DNA of 64,000 bases from Bartonella sp. MM73XJBT.G (GTDB taxonomy: Bacteria > Pseudomonadota > Alphaproteobacteria > Rhizobiales > Rhizobiaceae). The notes beneath the pieces were generated by a model that made no database searches, had not been told where the DNA came from, and saw only the letters and a list, made by a program, of their open reading frames with translations. Shown in pieces: positions 1 through 9,239 of the stretch (the stretch's first letter is position 1; every line of letters starts with the position of its first letter). Position numbers and translations under genes: made by a program. The stretch is from NCBI RefSeq assembly GCF_028618435.1, contig NZ_JAQISW010000009.1, positions 1 through 64,000 of the forward strand. Direction: 5' to 3'.

Positions 1-2190
1 GTCAATACCTGTGATTTGCCGTGTTTCATCGGGGGTAAAGACTTGGGCTTGCGGGTCGACTTGTGTCCAGATTTTCACTGTGGTGGTGCGCCGCATCACC
101 TTCACATCAATCACACCTTGACCGGTAAAAAGCCCCGTTGCAATGGTTCCACCTTTTCCCCGTGCCACAACATTTTTTGTCCCAGCCGTAATGTTTGGAG
201 GAATCTTGAAACTCCCTTCAAGGGTGCCTTTGCTATTGGCAACAAGGCGGCTTGTTGGTAAGACATTCACGCCATCAAAGCTAAGGCTGTCCAAGATTTC
301 ACCACTGCCAAAACCTTCAATCTTAAAGTTCAGCTTAATTTGTCTTAAAAAATCGATTTGCTCCTTTGCTGTATTCACCAAATCATCACGGATTTCTGTC
401 TTAACGATGCTTCTTCCACGGTTCTGCCCCATATTCAGTTGATTGGTCACACCAGAGAGCCAATCAGTGCGCTCAACATGCCAAAAATCTGTCGCGGGGG
501 TAAGGGTGACTGTACCAGGGAGGGGCGCAAAATTTTGATAAGGATTGATCTTTTCACAAGCGGTTGTCAATTCTTGCGCAATGATCACTTCATTGGTCCA
601 GTCAAGCGTGACAGGTGCGTTCAAGGGGGCAGTATAAAAGGTTGGATCAATGGCGAGCTGCAAAATGCCGTTGCCTACAGCCCCCGTTTGTTGAAAGCCT
701 TCATCTCTATAAGCGTCATCGAGAAAGGGGTCAGCAAACATGCCTTTTTTGGCAACAGGTTCTTTAGAGTCCACATTGCTTTTAATGCGCTCTAGTTGCA
801 TCAAGCGGTCAAGGGAGAGCACCCGTTGAAAATAGCGCCACATCTCATCATAAGGGGCAACCCGTGTGCCATCATTGACCACAACCGGCGTTTCAAGCCA
901 ATTGTTGGTGATCGTTGCAAGAGAGAGCACATCATCAGGGACACTTGGTGCCATGGGTTGGTCTGATGAAACCCCTTTGATGTAAACCACATTGCCCCCT
1001 GTGTTAAGACCAATACGGTCAATGCGGGGGAGTTTGTAAGTGTAACTCACAATAATATCACCACTTTGCGCTCCACCTGAGACGGTGATTTCCTGTGCTG
1101 TGACTTTATCAGCCGTGATTTTTGCGCGATAGCGGTAAGTCACCTTATAGCTGCTCCCTGCTAAAGGTTCGTCTCCCACGGGAGCCCAATCAATGGTGTC
1201 TCCGGTTTTTTTAAAATCTGTGCCTTCTTTAAATTCCTTGCTTCCTTGAACGACTTTGATAAACGCGGTGATGCTTTTATCAGGCACACCATCACGCCCG
1301 GAGGCAACCGCACCACGGGTGACGTTAACGGTTTTTTCTTTTGTCAACAAAAGAGACTGAATATCAGCAATAGGAAAATAATAGGGTTTAAAGGTAAAAC
1401 TTGTTTTCCCTTTTGGGGGTGCAAAAATATGCGTTTCGCTTGGAACAACGCTTGTCGAAAAGTCTTGCACCTCTTCATGGCGCAAGGCGGCAAGGCGTTT
1501 ACGTTTAAAGCCATTGATATTGGCTTCTCCTTCTTGAATACTAAACACTTGGCAACCGTTATTGGCTCCCAATGCACTTACACGGCAGCCACTCACGATA
1601 TAATGCCCATGGGCGCGGTCATATGTCGCAATAGCTTGCATGGCGGGTTCAAGTAGTGAGGGGGATTTTTGATCAATGAGAACACCATCTTGCAAAATGT
1701 AAACGGGGAAAAACGTGCCTTGCTGGTCATCATCTTTGAGAGCCCAGACAAGTTTTGCGATCTCGCGTGCCGCACCTCCTTCTCCTTCTGCTAAAGTGCC
1801 CGGAACTTGCCCCAAGAGCTGTGGATCATCTTCATGAGTTATCCATTTCTTTTGTAGCTTTACACCGATTTCTATACGTCCAACCATAGAAACATTCTCT
1901 AAGACGGCATTTGAGACGGGAAAGATATCGCCGGCGATATAAATCTTGCCCTCTGTTAAAGTGACGGTTTGCTTATCTTTATTGACAAAGGCATCTGCTC
2001 GTTCAACACGGTCTCCTTCTTGTGCCACAAGGCGCCCCAAACGGTCATGACGCCCCCTTATGATGGTTTGAACTTCATTGAGTTCTCCCGCTTGAAGAAA
2101 AGGGCGCTGTCCATAAAACACAACGCTTTGTTGTTCATCTTTGCTAACGGATCGATCAATTGCAAAAGGCAAACCACTTTCATGCTTCAT
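1..2190 (-). CDS. DUF4815-type phage tail/baseplate protein (C-terminus off window)
   Basis: The frame stays open from the ATG at 2190 to the left edge (730 codons, no stop seen), so the gene is longer than shown. The start MKHESGLPFAIDRS and the following text (FYGQRPFLQAGELNEVQ near residues 25-42, then repeated beta-rich stretches) match the style of the large DUF4815 phage proteins that sit after the baseplate genes. It begins one base after the tail protein I gene, so the two are probably co-translated. Its position matches that of the tail fibre gene H in P2, so a role in the baseplate periphery or fibre is inferred, not shown. Confidence 0.75.
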   Translation of the reverse strand, partial: MKHESGLPFAIDRSVSKDEQQSVVFYGQRPFLQAGELNEVQTIIRGRHDRLGRLVAQEGDRVERADAFVNKDKQTVTLTEGKIYIAGDIFPVSNAVLENVSMVGRIEIGVKLQKKWITHEDDPQLLGQVPGTLAEGEGGAAREIAKLVWALKDDDQQGTFFPVYILQDGVLIDQKSPSLLEPAMQAIATYDRAHGHYIVSGCRVSALGANNGCQVFSIQEGEANINGFKRKRLAALRHEEVQDFSTSVVPSETHIFAPPKGKTSFTFKPYYFPIADIQSLLLTKEKTVNVTRGAVASGRDGVPDKSITAFIKVVQGSKEFKEGTDFKKTGDTIDWAPVGDEPLAGSSYKVTYRYRAKITADKVTAQEITVSGGAQSGDIIVSYTYKLPRIDRIGLNTGGNVVYIKGVSSDQPMAPSVPDDVLSLATITNNWLETPVVVNDGTRVAPYDEMWRYFQRVLSLDRLMQLERIKSNVDSKEPVAKKGMFADPFLDDAYRDEGFQQTGAVGNGILQLAIDPTFYTAPLNAPVTLDWTNEVIIAQELTTACEKINPYQNFAPLPGTVTLTPATDFWHVERTDWLSGVTNQLNMGQNRGRSIVKTEIRDDLVNTAKEQIDFLRQIKLNFKIEGFGSGEILDSLSFDGVNVLPTSRLVANSKGTLEGSFKIPPNITAGTKNVVARGKGGTIATGLFTGQGVIDVKVMRRTTTVKIWTQVDPQAQVFTPDETRQITGID

Positions 2191-2191
2191 A

Positions 2192-3298
2192 TTAAAACCT
2201 CAATAAAATTTTGAATTGTTCGCGAACATCAGCACGCAAAGGAATGTTGATAGGTGTTTTAAGGATCTCTACTCCACCACGCAGTTCATCAGCCCCTAGC
2301 CAAAGTTTGCCAGGAGGTGTTTGTTCTACGAGAGAGCCATGAACGAGGAGAGAAACAGAGGCGGCATGTTTGTCATCAACATCTTTAAAATTGGTGCGCG
2401 CTGCAAGAAACAACATTGTCCCTGTTGTGGAAGGGTTAAATTTGTTGCCACAATGGCTGTAAATACCCTCTAAAGCTGGTTCGACAGGCGCTACAGCATA
2501 GCATCTGCGATACCCAATCAGAGCGTTATCGAGATCTCTTAAAGCCAAATAAAGCGTGCGGTTTTGGAACCATTCTGCCATCAATATGTCGCGTTCGTGT
2601 TTTTTAACCGAACACCATGGAAAATTTGCCATGTCCCAGGGATAGTCAATTTGGTCCCAGCTTAACTCTTCGTCACCATCATCAATCCAGTTACCAATCA
2701 ATGTGCCTTCTTCTTTTGTGAGAACGTGGTTGATTTCTGTTGTGCGTCCAAAGGAAAACAATGTTCCTCCAGCTGTTAAGCGAACACCGCTCTCATACTC
2801 CAACATGCACTCATCAAGGCGTGACATATTGCCTTCCATAGCCCCCACATCATAACCATAGGTCCCACGGCGAAAATCAGAGCGCAAACTTTTGGAAAGG
2901 TCGGTAATTGCTTCAATAGCTTCAAGGCTTTTTCGTTCAGGCAAGTGATCAAAGTAGAGTTGAAAGGAATTCCACCATGCCCGCCCCGTCCATGCGGGTT
3001 GAAAGCGTGCAGAAATCTCTAACCATTCAAGCCCCATCTCTATTGCAGCTATAGAGCCGCGAATATTTTGCCATGCAAGACCCTGATCAATTAAATCATA
3101 AAGGTTAGAGAAATAAGGGCTTAATTCTTGTAAGCCATATTCGTCTATTAAAAAGGGCAACCAAGAAGGCGGACGCGTGATAAATTTCGCGCGGGGTATT
3201 TCTTCGAGTGCCGTTTTAACGTGAGGGTCAAAAGCCATTGCTTCGGCAAAACAACGTTCAAACAAACTCGAATTCGGTGGCAAAAGTGAAGAAAGCAT
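2192..3298 (-). CDS. Phage tail protein I (P2 gpI-like)
   Basis: Baseplate wedge component of contractile-tailed phages, acting with gpJ and gpW. The N-terminus (LLPPNSSLFERCFAEAMA) and the aromatic-rich middle (residues about 45-130, with PSWLPFLIDEYG and AWTGRAWWNS) are typical of the Tail_P2_I family. About 368 residues is longer than P2 gpI; the C-terminal half, with GTMLFLAARTNFK, looks like an added domain. The chosen ATG overlaps the gpJ stop as TGATG; a TTG one codon upstream is the alternative. It lies between gpJ and the DUF4815 gene, as expected for a V-W-J-I-H order. Confidence 0.8.
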   Translation of the reverse strand: MLSSLLPPNSSLFERCFAEAMAFDPHVKTALEEIPRAKFITRPPSWLPFLIDEYGLQELSPYFSNLYDLIDQGLAWQNIRGSIAAIEMGLEWLEISARFQPAWTGRAWWNSFQLYFDHLPERKSLEAIEAITDLSKSLRSDFRRGTYGYDVGAMEGNMSRLDECMLEYESGVRLTAGGTLFSFGRTTEINHVLTKEEGTLIGNWIDDGDEELSWDQIDYPWDMANFPWCSVKKHERDILMAEWFQNRTLYLALRDLDNALIGYRRCYAVAPVEPALEGIYSHCGNKFNPSTTGTMLFLAARTNFKDVDDKHAASVSLLVHGSLVEQTPPGKLWLGADELRGGVEILKTPINIPLRADVREQFKILLRF

Positions 3299-4164
3299 CA
3301 ATAAGCACGCCCCCCTTCAGACAAAACAATATCCCCTAGTGCGACCGCTTCATCCGGTGCGACCAAAATATCCTCACAAGGATGCGTTATGTTCACATGG
3401 TGAACGCCCTCAACCATCAGGCGGCTTAATATCCAACTTATTGAGAGATCACGCCCAAGCCTTTGCGCACGCGCCCATTCTGCTCTTAAATTCTGCTCCG
3501 CTCTTTCCAAAACAAAGGCGCCTTCATCCGGTAACAACCAAAAATCAGCAGAAACATTGATCATCCGCTGTACTGCGCTTTTCACAAAGATGTGGTCATT
3601 GGTCATTTTAACATGGGGGCAATCAAGGGCTGCTTGCACCTTGGCAATTAAAGCCTCATCAGCCACCCCTGAAGGGGTGTCACTAAAAAGCGCAACATGA
3701 ATAAGCGGGCTTTTACCCTCACGATAAACAAAAGCATCTTTGACATGGATATCACTAGAGAGAGCAAAATATTGATAACGGGGCACTGTACCCCCTGTGG
3801 AATGCCCTTGCCGGATCAAACGAATGCGGCGACGCAAACGCTCATCATCTTCATCCAAAAGGCGCGTAACCCCGTGAAAATCCCCCAAATGATCTAAACT
3901 TGTGCCATGCGCAAATGTGAGTAAATTATCCCGCGCCACTTCATTCATCCGCTGGCGCAATAGCAACTCTTCATAAGCCGCCGCTTGCAATTGAATGACC
4001 ACGGGATCATAAGCGGTTTTTTCCACATTGTAAGGGATATGATGCGCCGCAAAAAGCTCAGTCAAACGCTTAATCTTTTGCGCTAAAAGCCTTTCAACAG
4101 AAAGCTCTTCAATCACTTGTGGTAGCGGAAGCTGTAGAAGGGGTAAATGTTCAAGCTCTGCCAT
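3298..4164 (-). CDS. Baseplate assembly protein J
   Basis: Baseplate J-like protein of 288 residues, a wedge component that surrounds the hub in P2- and Mu-type contractile tails. The family character shows in an N-terminal segment rich in leucine and charged residues, the FAHGTSLDHLGDFHGVTRL block (near residues 87-105) and the ALSSDIHVKDAFVYR block (near 133-147). Its start overlaps the end of the gp25/W gene by 14 bases and its stop overlaps the tail protein I start, so translation is probably coupled along the module. Confidence 0.87.
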   Translation of the reverse strand: MAELEHLPLLQLPLPQVIEELSVERLLAQKIKRLTELFAAHHIPYNVEKTAYDPVVIQLQAAAYEELLLRQRMNEVARDNLLTFAHGTSLDHLGDFHGVTRLLDEDDERLRRRIRLIRQGHSTGGTVPRYQYFALSSDIHVKDAFVYREGKSPLIHVALFSDTPSGVADEALIAKVQAALDCPHVKMTNDHIFVKSAVQRMINVSADFWLLPDEGAFVLERAEQNLRAEWARAQRLGRDLSISWILSRLMVEGVHHVNITHPCEDILVAPDEAVALGDIVLSEGGRAY

Positions 4165-4537
4165 AGGAGACCTCTAGCGGAAATTGTCTCTCTTGCCCAT
4201 GGGACCAATCCCCCAAATGCCCATCGGGGTAAAAAATGCCCCTTAAAACAAAGTGGAATGTTCCCTCACGCGTTGCTTTGGTCAAATCAATCCTCTGCAG
4301 TGAAAACCCAGGCTCTCCGCATTCTGGATCATCGAGCGCTTGCACAATTTCTTGATAAAGACGTAAAATCGTTGCAGGATCAGCATTGGCATCTTGGAAC
4401 TCCTTAACATCACATCCATAATGGCGACGCAAAACCCGTGTTCCCACCCGTGTCATTAAACATTTATGAATGGATTGTTGGCAATGATCCCAACCATATA
4501 AGAGAGAGCCATCCTTTTCGCTCATCCCGCACCGCAT
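4151..4537 (-). CDS. GPW/gp25-type baseplate protein W
   Basis: A 128-residue protein with the features of the T4 gp25 / P2 gpW baseplate family: an N-terminal GWDHCQQSIHKCLMT segment, the MTRVGTRVLRRHYGCDV block and a C-terminal beta-rich part. It joins the tail tube end to the wedges. The ATG at 4537 has a G-rich ribosome binding site about 8 bases upstream; an internal ATG five codons in is possible. It lies between a small unknown gene and gpJ. Confidence 0.85.
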   Translation of the reverse strand: MRCGMSEKDGSLLYGWDHCQQSIHKCLMTRVGTRVLRRHYGCDVKEFQDANADPATILRLYQEIVQALDDPECGEPGFSLQRIDLTKATREGTFHFVLRGIFYPDGHLGDWSHGQERQFPLEVSYGRA

Positions 4538-4540
4538 GCT

Positions 4541-4744
4541 TTAAGCCCCCTTTGTTGTCTTTGTGGTAGAAACCGTTGGGGGGGCAGAAACAACAGGTGC
4601 TGGTTTTTCAGCAATCTGACCAAGAAGAAGCGGATATTTCGCTGCCTCTTCATTTAAACGAATTTCCTCACCCTTCCCCGGTGAACGCTGTCCTGCCACA
4701 AAATCGGCATTGGTTAAAATAACATAAGTTTTCTCACGCATCAT
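4541..4744 (-). CDS. Small hypothetical phage protein in baseplate module
   Basis: A 67-residue open frame between gpV (ends 4754) and gpW (starts 4537), same strand, no overlap. The first 45 residues look ordered (KTYVILTNADFVAGQRSPG, then YPLLLGQIA), followed by a proline/threonine-rich tail. P2 has no gene between V and W, so this is an addition. I do not recognise a named family. Its tight packing in the operon and sensible composition argue that it is expressed. Confidence 0.6.
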   Translation of the reverse strand: MMREKTYVILTNADFVAGQRSPGKGEEIRLNEEAAKYPLLLGQIAEKPAPVVSAPPTVSTTKTTKGA

Positions 4745-4753
4745 AAAACTCCT

Positions 4754-5347
4754 TTAAAGAGGGCTAGAGGTTGTGGAGGGACCCATTTTGACCCCACCAT
4801 GTTTGTGGCTTGCTCCAACAGATTTTTGATTGTGCTTTAAATCTTCTGCTTGAATCTGCACGCAGTCCGTTAATTCAACACGGGTTGATTGGTGGCAAAG
4901 CATGAGCCCTTGTGCACTCAAACGGACTTCGTTTTCCCCATGGGAGAGAATAAGTTCATCTTTAGTCATTCGCAGTGCACCCCCTGCATAACAAAGCGCA
5001 AGCTCTTGGAAAGAGCGTGCTGGATTTTGTGCATCATCACTATAGCTATCGCGTACAACCAGAGACGCAGAGCCAATTTCGCCATGGGGATTTAACAAGC
5101 GCACTGGATCACCAATGTTTAAAGGCATATTGCTTGAAACAGCACCAGCAGCTTCTTGCACCTGTAGCCAAGGCGATAAAACCGCTTGTCCATTGGCACC
5201 TTCACAAGAAAGCTTCACCCGCACCCTATGCCCATCAATTTGCGCCACCCGCCCCATCATGTGCTGGTTGGCAAGACAGCGTTCAAGCGCATCAAGGCGC
5301 TTCATGATTTGCCGAAAGGTCTCGCCCAACAAATGCGCATCATTCAT
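4754..5347 (-). CDS. Phage baseplate assembly protein V (tail spike)
   Basis: A 197-residue homologue of P2 gpV, the trimeric puncturing tip of contractile tails. An N-terminal helical segment (FRQIMKRLDALERCLANQ) is followed by an OB-fold-like beta region (GRVAQIDGHRVRVKL, SPWLQVQEAAGAVSSNMP), and the C-terminal part is repetitive and beta-rich (LSAQGLMLCHQSTRVELTD), as in the spike helix. It ends with SHKHGGVKMGPSTTSSPL; histidines near the tip often bind iron in this family. Its start overlaps the preceding stop as ATGA. Confidence 0.85.
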   Translation of the reverse strand: MNDAHLLGETFRQIMKRLDALERCLANQHMMGRVAQIDGHRVRVKLSCEGANGQAVLSPWLQVQEAAGAVSSNMPLNIGDPVRLLNPHGEIGSASLVVRDSYSDDAQNPARSFQELALCYAGGALRMTKDELILSHGENEVRLSAQGLMLCHQSTRVELTDCVQIQAEDLKHNQKSVGASHKHGGVKMGPSTTSSPL

Positions 5348-5871
5348 GCCAACACCTCATTATCACATGAAATCAAACCACCTTTGAGTTGTCGTTTGTC
5401 TTCACCCGCAAAAATATCTTTTCCTAAATGATGCAAATCTTGATGCCATTCCACCACACTGATCGATACACCGCGCTGCTTAATCGCCGCAGAAATAATG
5501 GGGTCAATTGACACATCCCGCGGGACACTCAAATGCGTTAACCCCCACAATTGTCCGCTATGGCATAAAACCCCTATCGCTTCTGCCAAAAGCCAACTGG
5601 AAACATCCCGCTCTTTACCTGTGGTGATAATAAAAGCCCCTAAATGAAGATCAGCACTCATCTGTCCAGAAGGCATAGGATTTAAACGACTTTCTAACAC
5701 CGCAACACGCACAGCTGGCGCCACAAGCATCTGTGTTTCAAGCTCTTCTAAATTAAAACGCCCAAATTGACAGCCGCAATCACGCACATCTGGCAAAGCG
5801 CCTTTAAGGCTCTTTATCACCGCTTCACGAAACGCATTAATGCGCCCTGCTTGTGTGATCGTTTGTCTCAT
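5344..5871 (-). CDS. Mu gp37-like phage protein
   Basis: About 175 residues, starting at the ATG that makes an ATGA overlap with the gpG stop; an upstream ATG would add seven residues inside the previous gene. The central part (LETQMLVAPAVRVAVLES, then ADLHLGAFIITTGKERD) resembles the gp37/DUF1834 group found beside gp36 in Mu-like phages, which is also its position here. A role in the head-tail connector or tail terminator is a guess from position. It directly precedes gpV. Confidence 0.55.
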   Translation of the reverse strand: MRQTITQAGRINAFREAVIKSLKGALPDVRDCGCQFGRFNLEELETQMLVAPAVRVAVLESRLNPMPSGQMSADLHLGAFIITTGKERDVSSWLLAEAIGVLCHSGQLWGLTHLSVPRDVSIDPIISAAIKQRGVSISVVEWHQDLHHLGKDIFAGEDKRQLKGGLISCDNEVLA

Positions 5872-6362
5872 GAAAAGACCCTTTCCAGCCAATCTTCTGT
5901 TGCTTTGACAATTTCCACTTTATTGTGCTCTGAAAGCCCTAAATAGGCACGTGCCGGCATGGTCACTTGATGCACACACACAAAGCGGTGTGCCTTGCCG
6001 CTTTTAAGAAAGAAGCGCAGGGCTTTGCCTTTTTTCGGGAAAATAGCCCCACCCAATTGATGAATCCGCGCATAAACCAACCCAGAGCCCACAATCACCT
6101 GTTCTGGTGAAGCTTTCATATCAATGGAGCGTGAAAGCGCCCCACTGGCATAAAGAATGGAGGTGCGAGCATGATTGTTTTTCCACTTCTCTCCTTGGGC
6201 AGACGTTTTTTCGCTTTGAATGCGCCGCCTTGTGCTCTCTTGGATGAGACGCCCAACCCCTTGTGATAAAGTTCCCATCGAGCTATCAGCGCCCTTTTGT
6301 AAAAAGGATAAAGCCGCTTCAAGCCCGCTCTCTTTAATCTCAATATGGGTTGAAACAGACAT
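5868..6362 (-). CDS. Virion morphogenesis protein (Mu gpG / P2 gpS family)
   Basis: A 164-residue protein of the phage virion morphogenesis family, needed to complete tails and join them to heads. Visible features are a short N-terminal beta/helical part, the arginine-rich LIQESTRRRIQSEKTSAQG segment (about residues 44-62), and the SGLVYARIHQLGG motif (about 92-104) followed by PARAYLGLS, both characteristic of the family. It sits between DUF1320 and the gp37-like gene with 1-4 base junctions. Confidence 0.85.
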   Translation of the reverse strand: MSVSTHIEIKESGLEAALSFLQKGADSSMGTLSQGVGRLIQESTRRRIQSEKTSAQGEKWKNNHARTSILYASGALSRSIDMKASPEQVIVGSGLVYARIHQLGGAIFPKKGKALRFFLKSGKAHRFVCVHQVTMPARAYLGLSEHNKVEIVKATEDWLERVFS

Positions 6363-6363
6363 G

Positions 6364-6789
6364 TTATCTTCCCATCAAACGCGGTTTGGCATGGAAAAAA
6401 GCCCCATCACGAAGCGGTCCATCTTCACTCATAATTTTAGGTTCATCGACCCCCAGACCCGCTTTGCCTTCCGCAATGCGTTTCAAGAGTTCAACCGCCT
6501 GTTTGTAGCGATCTTCAATGGTTGTGGTCAGTGCCGTATGGCGTATGGCTAAATTATAAACAGCAATATTGACACAAATCATGCCAAGAGCCGCCGGCTG
6601 TCCAGCAATCGGGACCAAGTAGCGATGAGACAAATGCACATCAATCTCACCACTTGCTTGGTTTAGAGCAAGGGCAATAGCTTGATCGAAAAGCACTGGA
6701 TCAGAATTCTCATCATCAAAAGCACATAAGTCTTTCAAGAAATCATCACCCCAGAGCTCTTCAATCAATGTTTTGCTTGCATAAGCCAT
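6364..6789 (-). CDS. DUF1320 family head-tail connector (Mu gp36-like)
   Basis: A 141-residue protein with the DUF1320 layout: an N-terminal MAYASKTLIEELWGDDFL segment, then ALALNQASGEIDVHLSHRYLVPI (given in part, residues about 40-62), then helices ending in YKQAVELLKRIAEGKAGLG. The family is a connector component in Mu-like phages (gp36). It lies directly after the major capsid gene, as in Mu. The final residues are basic (HAKPRLMGR). Confidence 0.85.
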   Translation of the reverse strand: MAYASKTLIEELWGDDFLKDLCAFDDENSDPVLFDQAIALALNQASGEIDVHLSHRYLVPIAGQPAALGMICVNIAVYNLAIRHTALTTTIEDRYKQAVELLKRIAEGKAGLGVDEPKIMSEDGPLRDGAFFHAKPRLMGR

Positions 6790-6804
6790 GTTTAAAAGTT
6801 TCCC

Positions 6805-7770
6805 TTAGACAACTTCTTGCAGCAACACACCGGCATCTTTTGCTGCCACCAATTCGCACACCCGTTCACCCACACGCACCCGTTTACCACCCGATAAACC
6901 AATATCTGGATCAGAGATCACCCCAGAGATACGCTCACCCAACTGAGCACTAAAGCCCCAACTGATGACCGATCCATCCGCCTGTTGCTTGGTGGGATCA
7001 ATATAAAGCAAAGCGATCTTATTGCCCCAAACGCGCGCCAATTGCGCCGAACGCCCTTTGCGAGCTAAATTCACTTGCGATTCACCAATGAGTAAACGAT
7101 CGGGGTGTATTTCCATCAGATCAGCAAATTGCGCTTTGGTGACAAAACCATCAGCAGTGTCACCCCCCTTAACGGCTTTAATGATTTTGGGATGACGTTT
7201 GAGTTTTGACCAAACAACTTTACCCATCACAATGGTGTTGGGCGTATAGACGAGGGCTTTGTCCTTCGCCTCATCTAAAGTGGCATAAGGATCAGATTTC
7301 TCATAATCACTGAATTTATTTTCACCCTTAAGGGTCATCACCCGCTCTGGTGCGTAATTTTCACTTCTTTGCACAAGAGCTGCTACACGCACTTCACGCC
7401 CCAATTCCAGCAAATTGGCAAGTCCCTCTACAGCGGTTTTTTCGGGATTATAACGAGAGCGCTTTTCTGCCCGTGCGCGGGCTGCTGCTTCAATATCTGA
7501 ATTGGGAATAAGGTCATCAAGCCCGTAATCTCTCACACTAGCTTCCCGTTCAAAGGCAGAAAATTCCACCACATTCGGGCGCCCTTTTCGCCCAACCTCA
7601 AGTTCAGGAACGGTAAAATTTTCCGCTAGAGGAAATTCACTATATTTAAACACTTCACTTAAAACACCAACACGGGGCAAAACTTTATCGCCAATAAGAG
7701 AACCTGCTGGATTGCGATACCCAATAGCAATCGCGGTAAGTGTTGGATCAATGGGAAAAGGTCTGTTCAT
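6805..7770 (-). CDS. Phage major capsid protein
   Basis: A 321-residue protein located between the DUF2190 gene and the DUF1320 gene, where Mu has its major head subunit T. It starts MNRPFPIDPTLTAIAIGYRN and contains PRVGVLSEVFKYSEF (about 32-46) and a long central helix with AARARAEKRSRYN, as in the major capsid proteins of Mu-like rhizobial phages. Its length suits a HK97-fold shell protein without an N-terminal delta domain, consistent with a separate scaffold/protease gene upstream. Confidence 0.82.
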   Translation of the reverse strand: MNRPFPIDPTLTAIAIGYRNPAGSLIGDKVLPRVGVLSEVFKYSEFPLAENFTVPELEVGRKGRPNVVEFSAFEREASVRDYGLDDLIPNSDIEAAARARAEKRSRYNPEKTAVEGLANLLELGREVRVAALVQRSENYAPERVMTLKGENKFSDYEKSDPYATLDEAKDKALVYTPNTIVMGKVVWSKLKRHPKIIKAVKGGDTADGFVTKAQFADLMEIHPDRLLIGESQVNLARKGRSAQLARVWGNKIALLYIDPTKQQADGSVISWGFSAQLGERISGVISDPDIGLSGGKRVRVGERVCELVAAKDAGVLLQEVV

Positions 7771-7782
7771 TTTAAGCCTCGC

Positions 7783-8124
7783 TTAATTAATTTTAAAAGA
7801 AATAACATCACCAGCAGAACCATCACTCATGGCAATGCCAATAGTGCGATCTGCTGCTTCTGCCTTAATAGCCTGCCCCTTGAGGTCAGAGGTTAAAAAG
7901 TCACCAAAGGAAACATTGCCTCCACAAACCACTTCGCCCCAACCACATTGGCCAACATCAATCATCTCACCAGCCTTGGCTTCACAAGACCCTGCAGTGC
8001 CTAATAATTTATCACCCTTACCAGTAGCCGTTGCCACCATTCCATCACCGCGCGCTGCAACAATGCAATAAGGTGAGATCTCTGCAAAAGCGCGAAAAGA
8101 TTTCATCAAAATTGTCGTACTCAT
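7783..8124 (-). CDS. DUF2190-type capsid cement/decoration protein
   Basis: A small beta-rich, glycine- and alanine-rich protein of 113 residues (MVATATGKGDKLLGTAGS, then RTIGIAMSDGSAGDVISFK near the C-terminus). This composition and its position between protease and capsid genes fit the DUF2190 family, proposed to decorate phage heads. The start overlaps the protease stop as ATGA, so the three head genes are probably made in set proportions. Confidence 0.75.
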   Translation of the reverse strand: MSTTILMKSFRAFAEISPYCIVAARGDGMVATATGKGDKLLGTAGSCEAKAGEMIDVGQCGWGEVVCGGNVSFGDFLTSDLKGQAIKAEAADRTIGIAMSDGSAGDVISFKIN

Positions 8125-9179
8125 GATTGGCGCTCCTTTTGCTCGCTAATATAATCAACTGCTTGGCTAATGGTGATGTCGAAGCCTTGTGCTTTCTGCT
8201 CTTGTTGATAATGGCGTGCCGCAAGCGCAATATCTTCTGGCGCAAGCTTTGCTTCTTGCACCAAGGCACACACTTCTAAAGGGCTTGTTGAGGCAAGCGC
8301 CGGCAACTTCTCAACCAAAGTTTTAAAATGTTCCATACCCCCTTCAAGGCTACAAAGGGCACGATATTCTTCACGTGCAGCAGGCAAAATCTTGCCCTCT
8401 TCAATCGCTTTGTCTAAAAGACTCTCAATCGTCGCCTTTTTTTGCTCTTCCCGCAAAAGTGCTAAATCTTCTCGCGCTTTTGTTAATTGGGTATTTAATT
8501 CCACCCGTTCTTTTTCGCGTGCTTTAAGCGTTGCTAAAATTTCTGCAGGTTTTGCATCTTCTGCCAGCTCCAAAGCACTGGCAATGGCTGTTAAATCCAT
8601 CATTTTCTCCGTCAAGGTTGTTGGGGACACCACAAGGGGTATCAAAGGGGGTGTTAAAGGGGTTTCACGGCTTAAAGCCGTCATCACAAGGGCAGGACGG
8701 TTCACCAACCCTGCCCCTGCCAAACTTAAAATCTCACCATTTTTAGAATGACGAAACTCAGGGGAAAGATAGCGATACTCTCGGGCAATAATCTTTTTAG
8801 CTGCCATATCGGTCCATTTAACCCGACCCCAAATCGCACCATCCCGCTCTGCGAGTTCTTCAATCCAACCGCTAGCCGGCGCTTCCAAGCCGTTCCTCGC
8901 TCTGTGATGTTGCCCATGCTCATAATCAATCACAAGTGGTCCTTTATTGGCTGCAAAAGCCTTTAAAATCCTTTGTGGGTCATAATGCCATTCCCGCCCA
9001 TCACGTGCCTTCACATGGGGCGCTTTAGGCAATAGCTCGACCCATTCCGGCGCTTGGCTAACGGTGGCGTCTTCACATAAAATATCTTGGCATAAAACGT
9101 CTGGGCAAAGGTCAATGAACGCGGCATAAAATGTTTCAGCATGCCCATCTTTTTGATCTTCGTGAAATTCCTGTTCCAT
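8121..9179 (-). CDS. Mu I-like head protease/scaffold protein
   Basis: A 352-residue Mu gpI-type protein. The N-terminal half looks like the protease domain (GPLVIDYEHGQHHRARNG at about 73-90, then APASGWIEEL and REYRYLSPEF), while the region from about 195 onward is a charged helical scaffold part (ILATLKAREKERVELNTQL). Mu makes a shorter scaffold Z from an internal start in its I gene; ATG codons at the domain boundary (near LTEKMMDLTAIA) could serve the same purpose here, which is inference. It is the first gene of the second late block and follows the 25-bp dyad site. Confidence 0.85.
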   Translation of the reverse strand: MEQEFHEDQKDGHAETFYAAFIDLCPDVLCQDILCEDATVSQAPEWVELLPKAPHVKARDGREWHYDPQRILKAFAANKGPLVIDYEHGQHHRARNGLEAPASGWIEELAERDGAIWGRVKWTDMAAKKIIAREYRYLSPEFRHSKNGEILSLAGAGLVNRPALVMTALSRETPLTPPLIPLVVSPTTLTEKMMDLTAIASALELAEDAKPAEILATLKAREKERVELNTQLTKAREDLALLREEQKKATIESLLDKAIEEGKILPAAREEYRALCSLEGGMEHFKTLVEKLPALASTSPLEVCALVQEAKLAPEDIALAARHYQQEQKAQGFDITISQAVDYISEQKERQS

Positions 9180-9239
9180 ACATTGCCTATTGCTTTACAA
9201 TCGTCATTGGCAATACAATGCATGAAACTTACTCCCACC

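Noticed and set aside
358-1656. Several plus- and minus-strand frames of 70-145 codons
   Set aside because: All lie inside the long minus-strand DUF4815 frame that is open to the left edge and has sensible protein composition.
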